Below, one piece after another: positions 43,762-52,557 of a DNA stretch of 64,000 bases. Made by a program: the position numbers and the translations under genes. Under the pieces are notes generated by a model. The model made no database searches and was not told where the DNA came from. It saw only the letters and a program-made list of their open reading frames with translations. The stretch comes from JADGGV01 sp035715725. GTDB taxonomy: Bacteria; Gemmatimonadota; Gemmatimonadetes; Longimicrobiales; RSA9. Each line of letters opens with the position of its first letter. Position 1 is the stretch's first letter. Location of the stretch: positions 1 to 64,000 of the forward strand of contig DASTKT010000142.1 of the NCBI GenBank assembly GCA_035715725.1, in the 5' to 3' direction.

Positions 43762-43790
43762 TTGCCCGCATCGCCAAACGCGGTTACAGT
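43762..43790 (+). promoter_or_regulatory. Candidate promoter for the small gene at 43799
   Basis: TTGCCC (43762-43767), 17-base spacer, TACAGT (43785-43790). The ATG follows 8 bases later, so the transcript would be leaderless or nearly so. Weak -35 (3-4 of 6). Confidence 0.35.
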
Positions 43791-43798
43791 TTTTCGCC

Positions 43799-44068
43799 AT
43801 GGTTTACTACGGCAGGATCCCGCTTCGCGACCTCATCCCGACGGTGCTCGTCCGCCTCGCCACCGAGGAGGGCGAGGTGACGTTCCGTGCGCGCTGGAAG
43901 CAGTCCCCGCTCGAGCTCCAGCGCAACATCCTGTACCGCCTGCGGCGGGGCCACCCCCTCTGGTTCGAGGACGACCGCGGACTGCACCTCTGCTTCAAGC
44001 CCGAGTCGATCTGGGCGGCCATGGTCGACGGGCGCGGCAGCGCCGCGACCCCTACCGGGTCCCCGTGA
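43799..44068 (+). CDS. Small hypothetical protein
   Basis: An 89-residue protein I do not recognise. It has no signal peptide or TM; the N-terminal MVYYGRIPLRDLIPTVLVRLATEEGEVTFRARW and the mixed charged/aromatic middle look like a small folded domain. No ribosome site precedes ATG 43799. The last 17 bp overlap the end of the cytochrome c gene on the other strand. It may be a real gene or over-called; its codon pattern (GC-rich third positions) matches its neighbours. Confidence 0.5.
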   Translation: MVYYGRIPLRDLIPTVLVRLATEEGEVTFRARWKQSPLELQRNILYRLRRGHPLWFEDDRGLHLCFKPESIWAAMVDGRGSAATPTGSP

Positions 44069-44963
44069 CCCGCGGCGGCACCGTCTTCAGGTAGAGCCAG
44101 ACCGCCCGGATCTCGTCGTCGGTCATCTGCGCCGTGTAGGTCCAGGGCATGAACGGGTTGATCGCGGTCCCGTCCGGCCGCTTCCCCTCACGCAGCGCCC
44201 GGAAGAAGTCCTGCTCCGTCCAGGAGCCGATGCCGGCGGGCGTGATGTTCTGCGCCGGCGGCAGGTCCGGCGGCGTGCCCGGAATCCGCCCGCCGGAAAG
44301 CCCCGCGCCGTGGCAGCCCGTGCACCCGCCGACGTTCGCGAGGTAGCGGCCATACTCCCGGCTCGGCCCCGCCGTGACCGTCCTGGGATGGGCCCCGCGC
44401 TGGTCGATCAGCTCCGCCGGAAGCAGCGGGAACTGCCCCGCGAGGTACAGGATCCGGCCGAGCGGACCGACGATCGTCCGGCCCGGCTCCCGGTCCACGG
44501 GCGCCACGCTGCGGAGGTATCCCAGCAGCGCCTCCAGGTCCTCGTCGCTCATCGAGTTGAAGTCTTCCGCCGGCATGAAGCGGAGTGGGCGGCCGTCGCG
44601 TCGGATGGCGTGGCGGATCGCCCGCTCGAAGTCCGCGTCGCTGTAGGCGCCTCCGATTCCACCCTTCCCGCGGGTCAGGTTCGTCGAGTAAAGCTTGCCG
44701 ATCGCCGGGCCGGCGTCGATGAACAGGCGGCCACCGAGGTCCTCTCCGTGGCAGTCCACGCACTTGCCGATCGCCGTGGCCAGATGGCGGCCCCGCTCCA
44801 CCGATGCGGGATCCGTTCGCGCCACCACGCGCTCCCGCGCCACGCCGTCCCAATGCCGGCTCATCCGGCGGGCCGTGAACCCATACACGCCCATCATCGA
44901 GACGAGCACGAGCCCGACCAGTACAGCCACGCCGATGGCGATGCGCCTCGTCCAGCGCCGCAT
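44052..44963 (-). CDS. Diheme c-type cytochrome
   Basis: Membrane-anchored periplasmic electron-transfer protein of 303 residues. TM anchor at about 8-28 (IAIGVAVLVGLVLVSMMGVYG). Two haem-binding CxxCH motifs: CVDCH (68-72) and CTGCH (214-218). Each lies in a cytochrome-c fold with the distal Met region (RFMPAEDFNSMSD; NPFMPWTYTAQMTDDE). ATG 44963 has GGAGG five bases upstream, in preference to an upstream in-frame ATG at 45002. Located just downstream of a TonB receptor, with 108 bp between. Partner oxidase or reductase not identifiable here. Confidence 0.85.
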   Translation of the reverse strand: MRRWTRRIAIGVAVLVGLVLVSMMGVYGFTARRMSRHWDGVARERVVARTDPASVERGRHLATAIGKCVDCHGEDLGGRLFIDAGPAIGKLYSTNLTRGKGGIGGAYSDADFERAIRHAIRRDGRPLRFMPAEDFNSMSDEDLEALLGYLRSVAPVDREPGRTIVGPLGRILYLAGQFPLLPAELIDQRGAHPRTVTAGPSREYGRYLANVGGCTGCHGAGLSGGRIPGTPPDLPPAQNITPAGIGSWTEQDFFRALREGKRPDGTAINPFMPWTYTAQMTDDEIRAVWLYLKTVPPRVTGTR

Positions 44964-45071
44964 GCGCGATCCTCCGGAGCTTGGGGGGGTGACGGCGGGC
45001 AAGGATGCGCGCGCGGGAGGGGAAAGGCAAGGACGAAGCGAACGGCGCCGGCCGGGCGGGCGCGCGGCCGG

Positions 45072-47294
45072 TCAGAAGCGCCAGGACAGTCCGACGATCG
45101 GGAGGACGGGGAGCGTGGCCAGGGCGCGCGGCTGGTTGTCCTGGCCGCGGTCGAACTGGTAGAAGATCGCGTCGCGCCGGTCGAGCGCGTTCAGGATGCG
45201 GACGTAGGGCGTCAGCTCGAACGGCGCGCCGAAGAGCTGGCCGACGAACGTGCGCGCGAGCTCGGCGTCGACGCGCAGGTACGGATCCTCGGGGCCGCTC
45301 GGGTTCGGCGGCGGCGCTGCGTCGTCGACCGCGGAGAGGCTGGTACCGACGCCGTTGACCGACGGCGCCGGGACGTCCCCGCGAGGCACCGCCGTGTACG
45401 GCAATCCCGCGCCGTAGCCGATGCGCAGGTCGAAGTGCATGCGCGTCGTGATGGCGCCGCCGACGCCGGCGCTGAGGAGCTGCCGGCCGGCGAACAGGTC
45501 GGCGGCGGCGGGGCGGCCGCCGTCGAGGGACCAGATCCACGCGAGCGAGTAGCCGAGCCAGCCGGTGTAGCGGCCGCTGTTGCGCCGGACCCAGAGGTCG
45601 ACGCCCGAGGAGTGCGCCTGCGCGTCCCTGGAACCGTTGAGGCCGGGCACCCCGTCGAAGTTCTTGTAGTAGCCCTCGAGGTCGAGGCGGAGGTCGTCCA
45701 CCAGCTCCTGGTCGAAGGCGAGCAGGAGGTGAGACGCGCGTGCCACGGCCAGCGGCGGCACCGGCGAGAGCGGCGAGGCGGACGGCGGCGAGACGAGCGC
45801 GGTCTCGGACGCCCGGACGTACTGGTGGTACTGGCCCGCGGCCATCGTCAGGGACGCGCGGTCGCTGAGCAGCCAGGTCACGCTGAAGCGCGGCCCGAGG
45901 CGCGGCAGCCGCTCCCCGCTGAACAGGTCGGCGCGCAAGCCGCCACGCACACGCACACGTGCGCCGGGCTGCCACGCGCCGTCCATGTAGGCGCCGACGG
46001 CGTCGCCTCCGGCGGCGGCGTCGAGGAACACCGAGTCGGCGCCGGACCCCGCCGCCGCGCCGCCGGTGTAGCGGATCCAGAGCCGGTCGTACGAGAGGCC
46101 GTAATAGAAGTCCGTCGGCCCGGCCTTGCGGGAGAGGTCGGCGGTCAGCCGCACCCGCTGGGATACGCCGTCGGCGATCAGCGGCTTCTCGCTGCCAATC
46201 GGAAGCCGCGCCTCGAAGTTGCCGTAGGCGACGGTGAACTCCCCCTCCCCGCCCAGCATCGGCCGGCGCATGCGCAGCGAGCCGGCGCCGTTCCCCCAGT
46301 ACGCGGAGTTGGCCTGCGGGTCCGCGGCATCGTCGGAGAGGCGCACCGCCTCGCGGTTCCAGAAGCCGGTGGCGCGCACCGTGGCCTCGCCGCCGAGATC
46401 CAGGTCCACGCGAGCCAGCCCGTCGGCGTAGAGGTAGGGGAAGCGGCCGTTGATGAGCGGCGCCGCGCCCAGTCCATGGACGCCGCGTCCGCCGATCATG
46501 TATCCGCCGTGCTCGCCGAGCGGTCCGTCCACCAACGCTCGGCCCGAGAGCAGGTCCACGGCCCCGGTCGCGTGCGTCGCGTCGCGTCGCCCGGCCCGTG
46601 TCTCCAGATCCAGCACGTACGAGAGACCACCGTCGTAGCGCGCCGGCGCGCCCCCGAGGTACAGCGTCGCGCCCCGGAGCACCTCCGGCTCGAACGCGGT
46701 CACCAGCCCGCCCACGTTGAACGGCGCGTAGACGGGGGCGCCGTCCAGCAGCACGAGCTTCAGATCGGCGGCGCCGCCGCGGATGTAGAGCACGTCCGAG
46801 GGGTCGCTGGGATCGCTCCCCGGCGCGGAGCGCATGGCCTCCGCCAGCCCGAGTTCGGCGACCCCCGGCGTCGCCTCGAGGACCTTCACGTTGGCCGCCC
46901 CGAGATCCGGCGCTCCGGCCGGCACGGTGTCCTCCCCCGGCCGCGCGCGGGCCCGCGCGGTCAACGCCGGGATCTCCACCGGCCGCAGCACGAGCGCCAT
47001 ATCCACGACGAGCTGCCCGCCGGAGGGGACCAGGATCTCGATCTCGAACGGAGCGTGGTCGAGGTGGGTCGCACGGATGAGGTGGCGGCCAGCCGGCACG
47101 TGCGCCAGGACGTACGTCCCGGTGCTGTCGGTGACCGCGCGCAGACCGGAGCGCGCGTCGACCACCTCGACGGTGGCGTACGGCAGAGGGTTGCCCGTCG
47201 TGCCGCTGCGCACCTGCCCCCGCACGACCCCGTCCGGCGGTCCGCCGGCGGGGCTCACGAGCAGGAGCGAGAGGGCGAGGGCGGCGAGGCTCAT
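45072..47294 (-). CDS. TonB-dependent receptor with N-terminal carboxypeptidase-regulatory domain
   Basis: A 740-residue outer-membrane receptor: signal peptide (1-15), CarboxypepD-reg-like domain (VVRGQVRSGTTGNPLPYATVEVVDARSGL), plug with SDVLYIRGGAADLKLVLLDGAPVYAP, then a beta-barrel that ends in GLSWRF. Smaller than the receptor at 1635 and unlike it in sequence. ATG 47294 is preceded by AAGGGG 11 bases away. Ligand unknown. Barrel C-terminus W-R-F fits BAM recognition. The gene lies between an anti-sigma factor and a cytochrome c, a setting typical of such receptors. Confidence 0.82.
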   Translation of the reverse strand: MSLAALALSLLLVSPAGGPPDGVVRGQVRSGTTGNPLPYATVEVVDARSGLRAVTDSTGTYVLAHVPAGRHLIRATHLDHAPFEIEILVPSGGQLVVDMALVLRPVEIPALTARARARPGEDTVPAGAPDLGAANVKVLEATPGVAELGLAEAMRSAPGSDPSDPSDVLYIRGGAADLKLVLLDGAPVYAPFNVGGLVTAFEPEVLRGATLYLGGAPARYDGGLSYVLDLETRAGRRDATHATGAVDLLSGRALVDGPLGEHGGYMIGGRGVHGLGAAPLINGRFPYLYADGLARVDLDLGGEATVRATGFWNREAVRLSDDAADPQANSAYWGNGAGSLRMRRPMLGGEGEFTVAYGNFEARLPIGSEKPLIADGVSQRVRLTADLSRKAGPTDFYYGLSYDRLWIRYTGGAAAGSGADSVFLDAAAGGDAVGAYMDGAWQPGARVRVRGGLRADLFSGERLPRLGPRFSVTWLLSDRASLTMAAGQYHQYVRASETALVSPPSASPLSPVPPLAVARASHLLLAFDQELVDDLRLDLEGYYKNFDGVPGLNGSRDAQAHSSGVDLWVRRNSGRYTGWLGYSLAWIWSLDGGRPAAADLFAGRQLLSAGVGGAITTRMHFDLRIGYGAGLPYTAVPRGDVPAPSVNGVGTSLSAVDDAAPPPNPSGPEDPYLRVDAELARTFVGQLFGAPFELTPYVRILNALDRRDAIFYQFDRGQDNQPRALATLPVLPIVGLSWRF

Positions 47295-47676
47295 CGACTA
47301 CGGATCCCCTTGTCGTGCTGGATCATCACCGGCGCGGACGCCCCGACGTACCCTGTCGGGCGGCCACTCGCGCGCACGGACGTGCCACCCCCCGACCGTT
47401 CGCCGGCCGCCGGATCCCCGCGGGGATGCCGGTCGGTCGCCGCGGTCCAGCGTCGAGCCGCCCTGCGACGCGGTCGCCTGCCTGATCGCATACAGTAATG
47501 GTGGCCTCGCCGGGCGTGCCGGGCAAGGGGGCAGTGGTCCAACGGCAGCCGTCGGCGCCGCGGGCTCCCGTGCAGCCGCTACGGGCCAGCGCTGGCGGAT
47601 GCTACCGGACTGGGGAAGCGGAGTTCCGCACGCCCGGGAATGGGCGCGCGCGGGAGGAGGAGACCGGCCGGGCCGG
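47295..47676. other. 382-bp intergenic region
   Basis: Between the anti-sigma stop and the TonB-receptor start (both minus). I see no gene. A 14-bp palindrome (atccccg/cggggat) is at 47414-47427. The receptor promoter must be here but I could not find a good match. Confidence 0.6.
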
Positions 47677-47678
47677 TC
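47662..47678 (-). terminator. Candidate terminator hairpin over the anti-sigma stop
   Basis: gaccggcc (47662-47669) and ggccggtc (47671-47678), perfect 8-bp arms with a one-base centre, overlapping the anti-sigma stop codon. No T-run. Confidence 0.3.
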
Positions 47679-48489
47679 AGGGATGGAGCTGGAAGACGAT
47701 CTCGGCGCCGGTCGTGTCGGCCGGCGCGAGGAAGCGCACATCGTCGCCGTTCTTCTGGAAGTACGGCCGGCCGTCGACGTCGATGATGGCGTGCTCGACC
47801 GAGCGAGGGAGCTCGATGCGAACCTCGCGGGCGGCGCCGTTCATCTCGATGCGGCCGGGACTCGTGCGGAAGCGCGGCGCGGCGGGGATGCCGGCCGCCT
47901 CGACGGTGGCGCGGTCGCTGTCCACGAGGCGGACGCGGATGCGGACGTTGGGCGGGAGCGCGCGCAGCGCCACGGCGACGCGGTCCTCATACGGCAGCAC
48001 CGAGACGCCGGCGGCCGGCGCCTCGACGGGGGGCGCCGGAGCGGGGGCCGTGACGACAGGCGGCGGCGGCAGCGGCCGACGCGGCCGTTCCGGCGTCCCG
48101 ACCACGAGCCGGGTAGCCTCGTGCCAGACGTTGACGACGAGGTGGCGGACGAAGGAGCCGGGAACCGCGGCGGCGGCGGCACCGGCGGCGACGAGGACGA
48201 GGACGGCGGCACGGACGAGCGCCCGGCGCGTCGTGGCGGCCGCGGAGCGCTGCGGTCCGATGTGCACGCGGGGGGCGGGAACGACGCGGCGACGGGCGGC
48301 GGTGAGGTCGGGGGCGAGGTCGAGCGCGGCGAGCGCGGCCGAGAAGACCGCCGCGTCGGCGCGCAGCCGGTCGAGCTCCGCCCGGCAGGGTGGACACTCG
48401 AGGAGGTGCGCGGCGACTGCGCCGCGCTCCTCCGCGGGCAGCTCGTCATCGAGGAATGCCTGGAGCACCCCTTCACTCACGTGGGTCAT
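47677..48489 (-). CDS. Zinc-finger anti-sigma factor
   Basis: Predicted membrane-bound anti-sigma factor of 270 residues. N-terminal zf-HC2 domain with H28, C32 and C35 (HLLECPPCR). One TM at about 90-112 (ALVRAAVLVLVAAGAAAAAVPG). A Pro-rich linker follows, then a periplasmic domain of about 110 residues. ATG 48489 has GAGG six bases upstream and lies in the last 17 bp of the sigma gene, which is the usual coupling for such pairs. It should hold the upstream-encoded ECF sigma factor inactive until a signal. The signal is unknown. Confidence 0.82.
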   Translation of the reverse strand: MTHVSEGVLQAFLDDELPAEERGAVAAHLLECPPCRAELDRLRADAAVFSAALAALDLAPDLTAARRRVVPAPRVHIGPQRSAAATTRRALVRAAVLVLVAAGAAAAAVPGSFVRHLVVNVWHEATRLVVGTPERPRRPLPPPPVVTAPAPAPPVEAPAAGVSVLPYEDRVAVALRALPPNVRIRVRLVDSDRATVEAAGIPAAPRFRTSPGRIEMNGAAREVRIELPRSVEHAIIDVDGRPYFQKNGDDVRFLAPADTTGAEIVFQLHP

Positions 48490-48967
48490 TCCCTGCCTCT
48501 TGCGCATATGCCCCGGCGAAGCGCCGGAGCGCCCGTGCGATCAACGTTCCGACCGAGCTCGGCGCGACGCCGACGGTCCGTGCCATCTCCTCGTACGTGA
48601 ACCCTTCCTCTCGCATGAGTAGCAGTTGCTGATCCCGTGGGGCGAGGCGCCCGAGTGCGGCGCGCACCCGCTCGACCTGCTCGCCCCGCTCGACCACCTC
48701 GTCCGGCCGGGGAGACGGCGCCGGGAGCACCGGCTCCGCCTTCAGCAGCCGCTGGCGGCGCTCCTGCTTCCGCGCGCGATCGCGGACCAGGTTCGTGGCG
48801 ACCGCGAAGAGCCACGGTCGCGCCTCGGCCTCTGGCAGATCCTGCGCCAGCAGGCGGACGAAGGCCTCCTGCGCGATATCCTCCGCCACGTCGATGTCTC
48901 CGGTGAGTCGGTTCAGATACCGGAAGAGGGACGGATAGAGGCGGTGGAACAGCGCGTCGAAATCCAC
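48473..48967 (-). CDS. RNA polymerase ECF sigma factor (RpoE-type)
   Basis: A 164-residue ECF sigma factor. Region 2 covers about 1-75 (LFHRLYPSLFRYLNRLTGDIDVAEDIAQEAFVRLL). Region 4 is at about 105-160 (LGRLAPRDQQLLLMREEGFTYEEMARTVGVAPSSVGTLIARAL). Starts with GTG 48967, weak AGGG nine bases upstream. Overlaps the anti-sigma factor gene by 17 bp. Regulon and trigger cannot be told from sequence; the next genes downstream (TonB receptor, cytochrome c) are possible targets. Confidence 0.88.
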   Translation of the reverse strand: MDFDALFHRLYPSLFRYLNRLTGDIDVAEDIAQEAFVRLLAQDLPEAEARPWLFAVATNLVRDRARKQERRQRLLKAEPVLPAPSPRPDEVVERGEQVERVRAALGRLAPRDQQLLLMREEGFTYEEMARTVGVAPSSVGTLIARALRRFAGAYAQEAGNDPRE

Positions 48968-49053
48968 GGGATCAACCCTGCCGTCCTAGAGCAAGAACGC
49001 GCGGGCGGCGGAGCTTGTGACAAGGGCGCAAAGTGCCTGCGGCGGGCGCATGT

Positions 49054-49341
49054 TCAGCGGTTCGGGTCGGCCAGCTGCCGGTCGAAATCGCGAGCGGTGC
49101 CGAGCCGATCGAGCGCGGTCTCCATGGCTTGCACCTGCTGCTCCAGGAGCGCGACGCGCTGCTCCATGATCGCAAACTCGCGGCCGCTGGCGCCGGTCTG
49201 CCCTTCCCGCAGCCGAGCCACCGCTTCGACGATCGGCTTGAGCGCGAAGCGCGCGGTCAGGCCGGCCATCGGAATCAGGACGATGAGGCCGCCGGTCAGG
49301 ATCGCGACGATGGGGATGAGGAAGGGCAGGACTTCGGTCAT
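49054..49341 (-). CDS. Small membrane protein with coiled coil (hypothetical)
   Basis: A 95-residue protein with an N-terminal TM helix (about 5-28, LPFLIPIVAILTGGLIVLIPMAG). A second amphipathic or helical stretch is followed by a coiled coil (EFAIMEQRVALLEQQVQAMETALDRL). ATG 49341 has GGAG eight bases upstream. I do not recognise a family; it looks like the small 'phage-shock PspB/C-like' or DUF-type anchors. It precedes the sigma gene by 86 bp and may or may not belong with it. Confidence 0.6.
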   Translation of the reverse strand: MTEVLPFLIPIVAILTGGLIVLIPMAGLTARFALKPIVEAVARLREGQTGASGREFAIMEQRVALLEQQVQAMETALDRLGTARDFDRQLADPNR

Positions 49342-49412
49342 CGCAGCATCTCCGGTTCTGGGGTCGTCAGCGACCCTACGAGCGCGGACGACGTCGGGTT
49401 GCACACCGAAAT

Positions 49413-52400
49413 CTAATCCCCCCACCGGGCGCCGAGAATGACCCGCCAGCGCGCCCTCCAGCCGGAGTCGGCGGGGTGGCGCGGGTCGTCGACCCAGAAG
49501 GGGGCGCGCACGTGCAGCGACCAGCGGCCGAGCTCGACCGGGCCCTGTCCGAGCGGCAGCTCGAGGCCGGCGCCGACCCCCGCGTCGGCGGTCCAGCGGG
49601 CGGCGTCCGGCGCGGACCAGGCGTCGCCGATGTCGCCGAACAGCTCGAGCAGGTGCCAGCCGACGGCGAGGTTGGCGGCCGCGAGCCGGCTGCCGTGGCG
49701 CTCGAGGTCCGCGCCGGCCACAGCGCCGCCGCCGCCGAGGCGCGCGGCGGTGGCGAGGCCGAGCGCGTCGAGGACGCCGGCCGAGCGGAACAGCGGCGAG
49801 CGGAAGCGCTCGAGCGGCGAGGGCTCGGCGAGGTAAAACGCGGTCTGCGGCGGGACGTTCCCGGAGGCGTAGCCGCCGACGGCGCGCACGTCCAGGCGGA
49901 CGGCGCCACCGAGCGGAGCCGCCGCCCGCAGGTCGACCAGGCCCTTGCCGTAGCTCCAATCCGAGCCGGGGCCGCCGGCCTCCGTGGACGCGCGGCCGTC
50001 GAGCGCGCCCGCGCCGACGTGGACGTCGCGCTCGATCGAGCCGCTCAGGCGCACGAGCGTTCCGCGCGCCCAGTCGCTCCCCGTGGGGACGTACGCGGAG
50101 TCCTGCAGCCGGATCGCATCGACCCCGACGCGCAGCCTCGTCGACGCCCGGTGGGACGTGAGAAGGCCGTTCCAGTCGCCGGGGGCGAGCGCGACGCCGA
50201 GCCCGCCGCCGATGCGGCCCTCCAGCCGGAATGCCTCCGCCGCCCAGGAGCCGTCGATCCCCCACCCGCGCAGCGGCGAGCCGAACGCCAGGCGGCCGTC
50301 GACGCGCCCGTTGCCGGTGCCGATGCGGGCCATCGCCGCGATGCGGTGGTCGGCGCCCAGGTAGCTGCCGACGGCGGAGAGGCCGAGCTCCGCGTCGGCG
50401 GCGCGGGTGTACCACGCGCTCGGCAGGAGCGCGACGCGATAGGCATCCAGCGGCGGGAGCAGGTCCGCGAACAGGTTGGGGCGCCAATCCACCGAGATAC
50501 GGGGCCTCGGCCAGCGGTTGTTCAGCCGGTCGACGTCGGCGAGCGCGAGCCCGGGATCGATCTCGGCGCGATGCACCGGGGCCGGGAGCGAATCGAGCGC
50601 GAGCGTGTAGGCGTCGGCCTCCGTCCAAACCGTCTCCGGAACGCGCACGTCGCGCGTCGAGCCGTCGTCGAGCCAGAGGCGCACGGTGGCCGGCATGACC
50701 GCGCGTCCCCGGCTGCGCAGGTCGAGCTCGGCGCTCCAGCGGCCGGCCTGGCGCTGCTGGCGGACGTCGTCGAGCGCCAGATCGAGCGTCCACGTCTCAC
50801 GGAACCACTCGCCCCAGAACCAATCGAGGTCCCGCCCCGCGACGTCCTCGACCGTGTCGAAGAAGTCGTCGGGATAGGGGTGTCGAAAGCGCCAGCGCTC
50901 GGCGTACGCCCGGACCGCCCGGTCGAAGACGTCCGCTCCCAGCAGGTCCCGCAGCATGAAGAGCACGCTGCCCGGCTTCATGTACGCCGCGACGCCGTAG
51001 AGCTCCTCGGGCACCTCGTCGGCCGGCGTGAGGATCGGGATCTCGCGTCCGGCGCGGGCGGCGAGGAGGTAGACCGTCTGGTCGAGCAGGCGCTCGCTGG
51101 CCGGCGGCGCCGCCGCCCGGGCCCAGCGCGGCAGCCGCGGGTTGAGCAGCGCCGCGTCGCCGTACCGAGTGTCGAGCGCGCCGGCGGTCAGGAACGTGAC
51201 GACGCCCTCGTCCAGCACCGCGAAGCGTCCCTCGTTCGAGCCGACCATCATCGGAAACCATTGGTGACCGAGCTCGTGGGTCAGCACGCGCGCCGGCTCG
51301 TTCAGGACCGGCGAGCCGGCGTTGCCGAAGACGAGCATCGGGTACTCCATACCGGTGACCGGCCCGGCGACGACGCTCACCTGCGGGTAGACGTACGGCC
51401 CGACCTGGGCGGAGTAGCGCTCCATGACGTCCCGGGCGGTGGCGGCGGCGCCACCCCAGGATGCGCGCTCCTCCGGCCGATAGAACGCCTGGACGAGCAG
51501 CCCGTCCGGATGGTCGGGGAGCGGACCGGTGCGCGTGACATCCCAGAGGAAGCGCGGCGAGGCGGCCCAGGCGAAGTCCCGCACCCGCGAGGCGCGGAAA
51601 TGCCACACGCGCCACGCCGCCCGGCGGCGCCGCGGGCGCTCCGCCAGCGACTCGCCCGGCGCGACCACCGCGATCGTGGTGTCGGCCCGGGCCGCGGCGA
51701 AGCGGGCACTCTCCTCGGGCGTCAGCACGTCCGCCGCGTTCTCGAGCGTGCCGGTGGCCGCTACGACATAGTCGGCGGGGAGCCGCAGACGAACGTCCCA
51801 GTCGCCGTACTCGAGGTAGAACTCGCCCTGTCCCAGGTAGGGCGTGGAGTCCCACCCCCGCTCGTCGTCGTAGACGGCGATCTGCGGATACCACTGCGCC
51901 ATGCCGTAGTCGGCGCCGATGCGGCCCGTGCGCAGCGCGACGCCCGCCGGCACCTCGTACGTCCAGTCCACGCGCAGGTTCAGCTCCGCGCCGGGCGGTA
52001 GCGGGGCGCCGAGCGGCGTGCGCATCAGCGTGCGGTCGACCTCGCGCGCGAGCTCGCGGCCATCCGCCTCCACCCGCCGCACGGTCATGCCGCGGGTGGG
52101 CTCCGGCTCCGCCCCGGCGACGCCGAGGAGGCGCGCATGCCGGCGCCCGTCGTCGCGGGGAAGGAAGATGTTCTGGTAGAGGTGCCAGTAGAGCTCCCGC
52201 AGCGTGTCGGGAGAGGCGTTGTGATAGGTGATCCACTCGGTGCCGACCAGGCGGTGGCGGTCCGGCTGGAGCGTCGCGTCGGCACGGTAGTCGACCCGCT
52301 GCTGCCAGTAGGCGGGCCCCGGGCGGCCGTCGGGGAGCCGCGTCGGCCCCGCCCCGGGCCTGCCGTGGTCGCGCGGGCGCGGCGCCCACAACTGCGCTCG

Positions 52401-52502
52401 GAGCGGCGCGGCCGCCGCCAGGAGCAGCACGAGCGAGAGCGCCCCGGCCGCGGCGGCGCGCCCGGGGCGGCCCGCCGCCGGCCGCACGCTTCGCTTCGGC
52501 AT
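49413..52502 (-). CDS. Secreted M1-family metallopeptidase with C-terminal barrel-like region
   Basis: A 1029-residue exported peptidase. Signal peptide (about 15-37). M1 N-terminal beta domain. Catalytic domain with HELGHQWFPMMVGSNE, in which H409 and H413 bind zinc, E410 is the general base, and E432 is the third ligand (HExxHx18E). Substrate-motif VTGMEYPML stands for the usual GAMEN loop. From about residue 640 the sequence becomes regular beta strands with glycine/aromatic alternation, to RVILGARWGD, as in outer-membrane barrels. ATG 52502 was chosen over GTG 52511; no strong SD at either. Possible outer-membrane-tethered peptidase. Confidence 0.75.
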   Translation of the reverse strand: MPKRSVRPAAGRPGRAAAAGALSLVLLLAAAAPLRAQLWAPRPRDHGRPGAGPTRLPDGRPGPAYWQQRVDYRADATLQPDRHRLVGTEWITYHNASPDTLRELYWHLYQNIFLPRDDGRRHARLLGVAGAEPEPTRGMTVRRVEADGRELAREVDRTLMRTPLGAPLPPGAELNLRVDWTYEVPAGVALRTGRIGADYGMAQWYPQIAVYDDERGWDSTPYLGQGEFYLEYGDWDVRLRLPADYVVAATGTLENAADVLTPEESARFAAARADTTIAVVAPGESLAERPRRRRAAWRVWHFRASRVRDFAWAASPRFLWDVTRTGPLPDHPDGLLVQAFYRPEERASWGGAAATARDVMERYSAQVGPYVYPQVSVVAGPVTGMEYPMLVFGNAGSPVLNEPARVLTHELGHQWFPMMVGSNEGRFAVLDEGVVTFLTAGALDTRYGDAALLNPRLPRWARAAAPPASERLLDQTVYLLAARAGREIPILTPADEVPEELYGVAAYMKPGSVLFMLRDLLGADVFDRAVRAYAERWRFRHPYPDDFFDTVEDVAGRDLDWFWGEWFRETWTLDLALDDVRQQRQAGRWSAELDLRSRGRAVMPATVRLWLDDGSTRDVRVPETVWTEADAYTLALDSLPAPVHRAEIDPGLALADVDRLNNRWPRPRISVDWRPNLFADLLPPLDAYRVALLPSAWYTRAADAELGLSAVGSYLGADHRIAAMARIGTGNGRVDGRLAFGSPLRGWGIDGSWAAEAFRLEGRIGGGLGVALAPGDWNGLLTSHRASTRLRVGVDAIRLQDSAYVPTGSDWARGTLVRLSGSIERDVHVGAGALDGRASTEAGGPGSDWSYGKGLVDLRAAAPLGGAVRLDVRAVGGYASGNVPPQTAFYLAEPSPLERFRSPLFRSAGVLDALGLATAARLGGGGAVAGADLERHGSRLAAANLAVGWHLLELFGDIGDAWSAPDAARWTADAGVGAGLELPLGQGPVELGRWSLHVRAPFWVDDPRHPADSGWRARWRVILGARWGD

Positions 52503-52557
52503 CCCGGTCACGGTCAGCTTCTACCGCGACCGCGGCCGGCGGGGTCCGCGGCCCGCG

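Noticed and set aside
47414..47427. 14-bp palindrome atccccg/cggggat
   Set aside because: Short palindromes of this size are common by chance in GC-rich spacers; no neighbour makes it more likely to be an operator.
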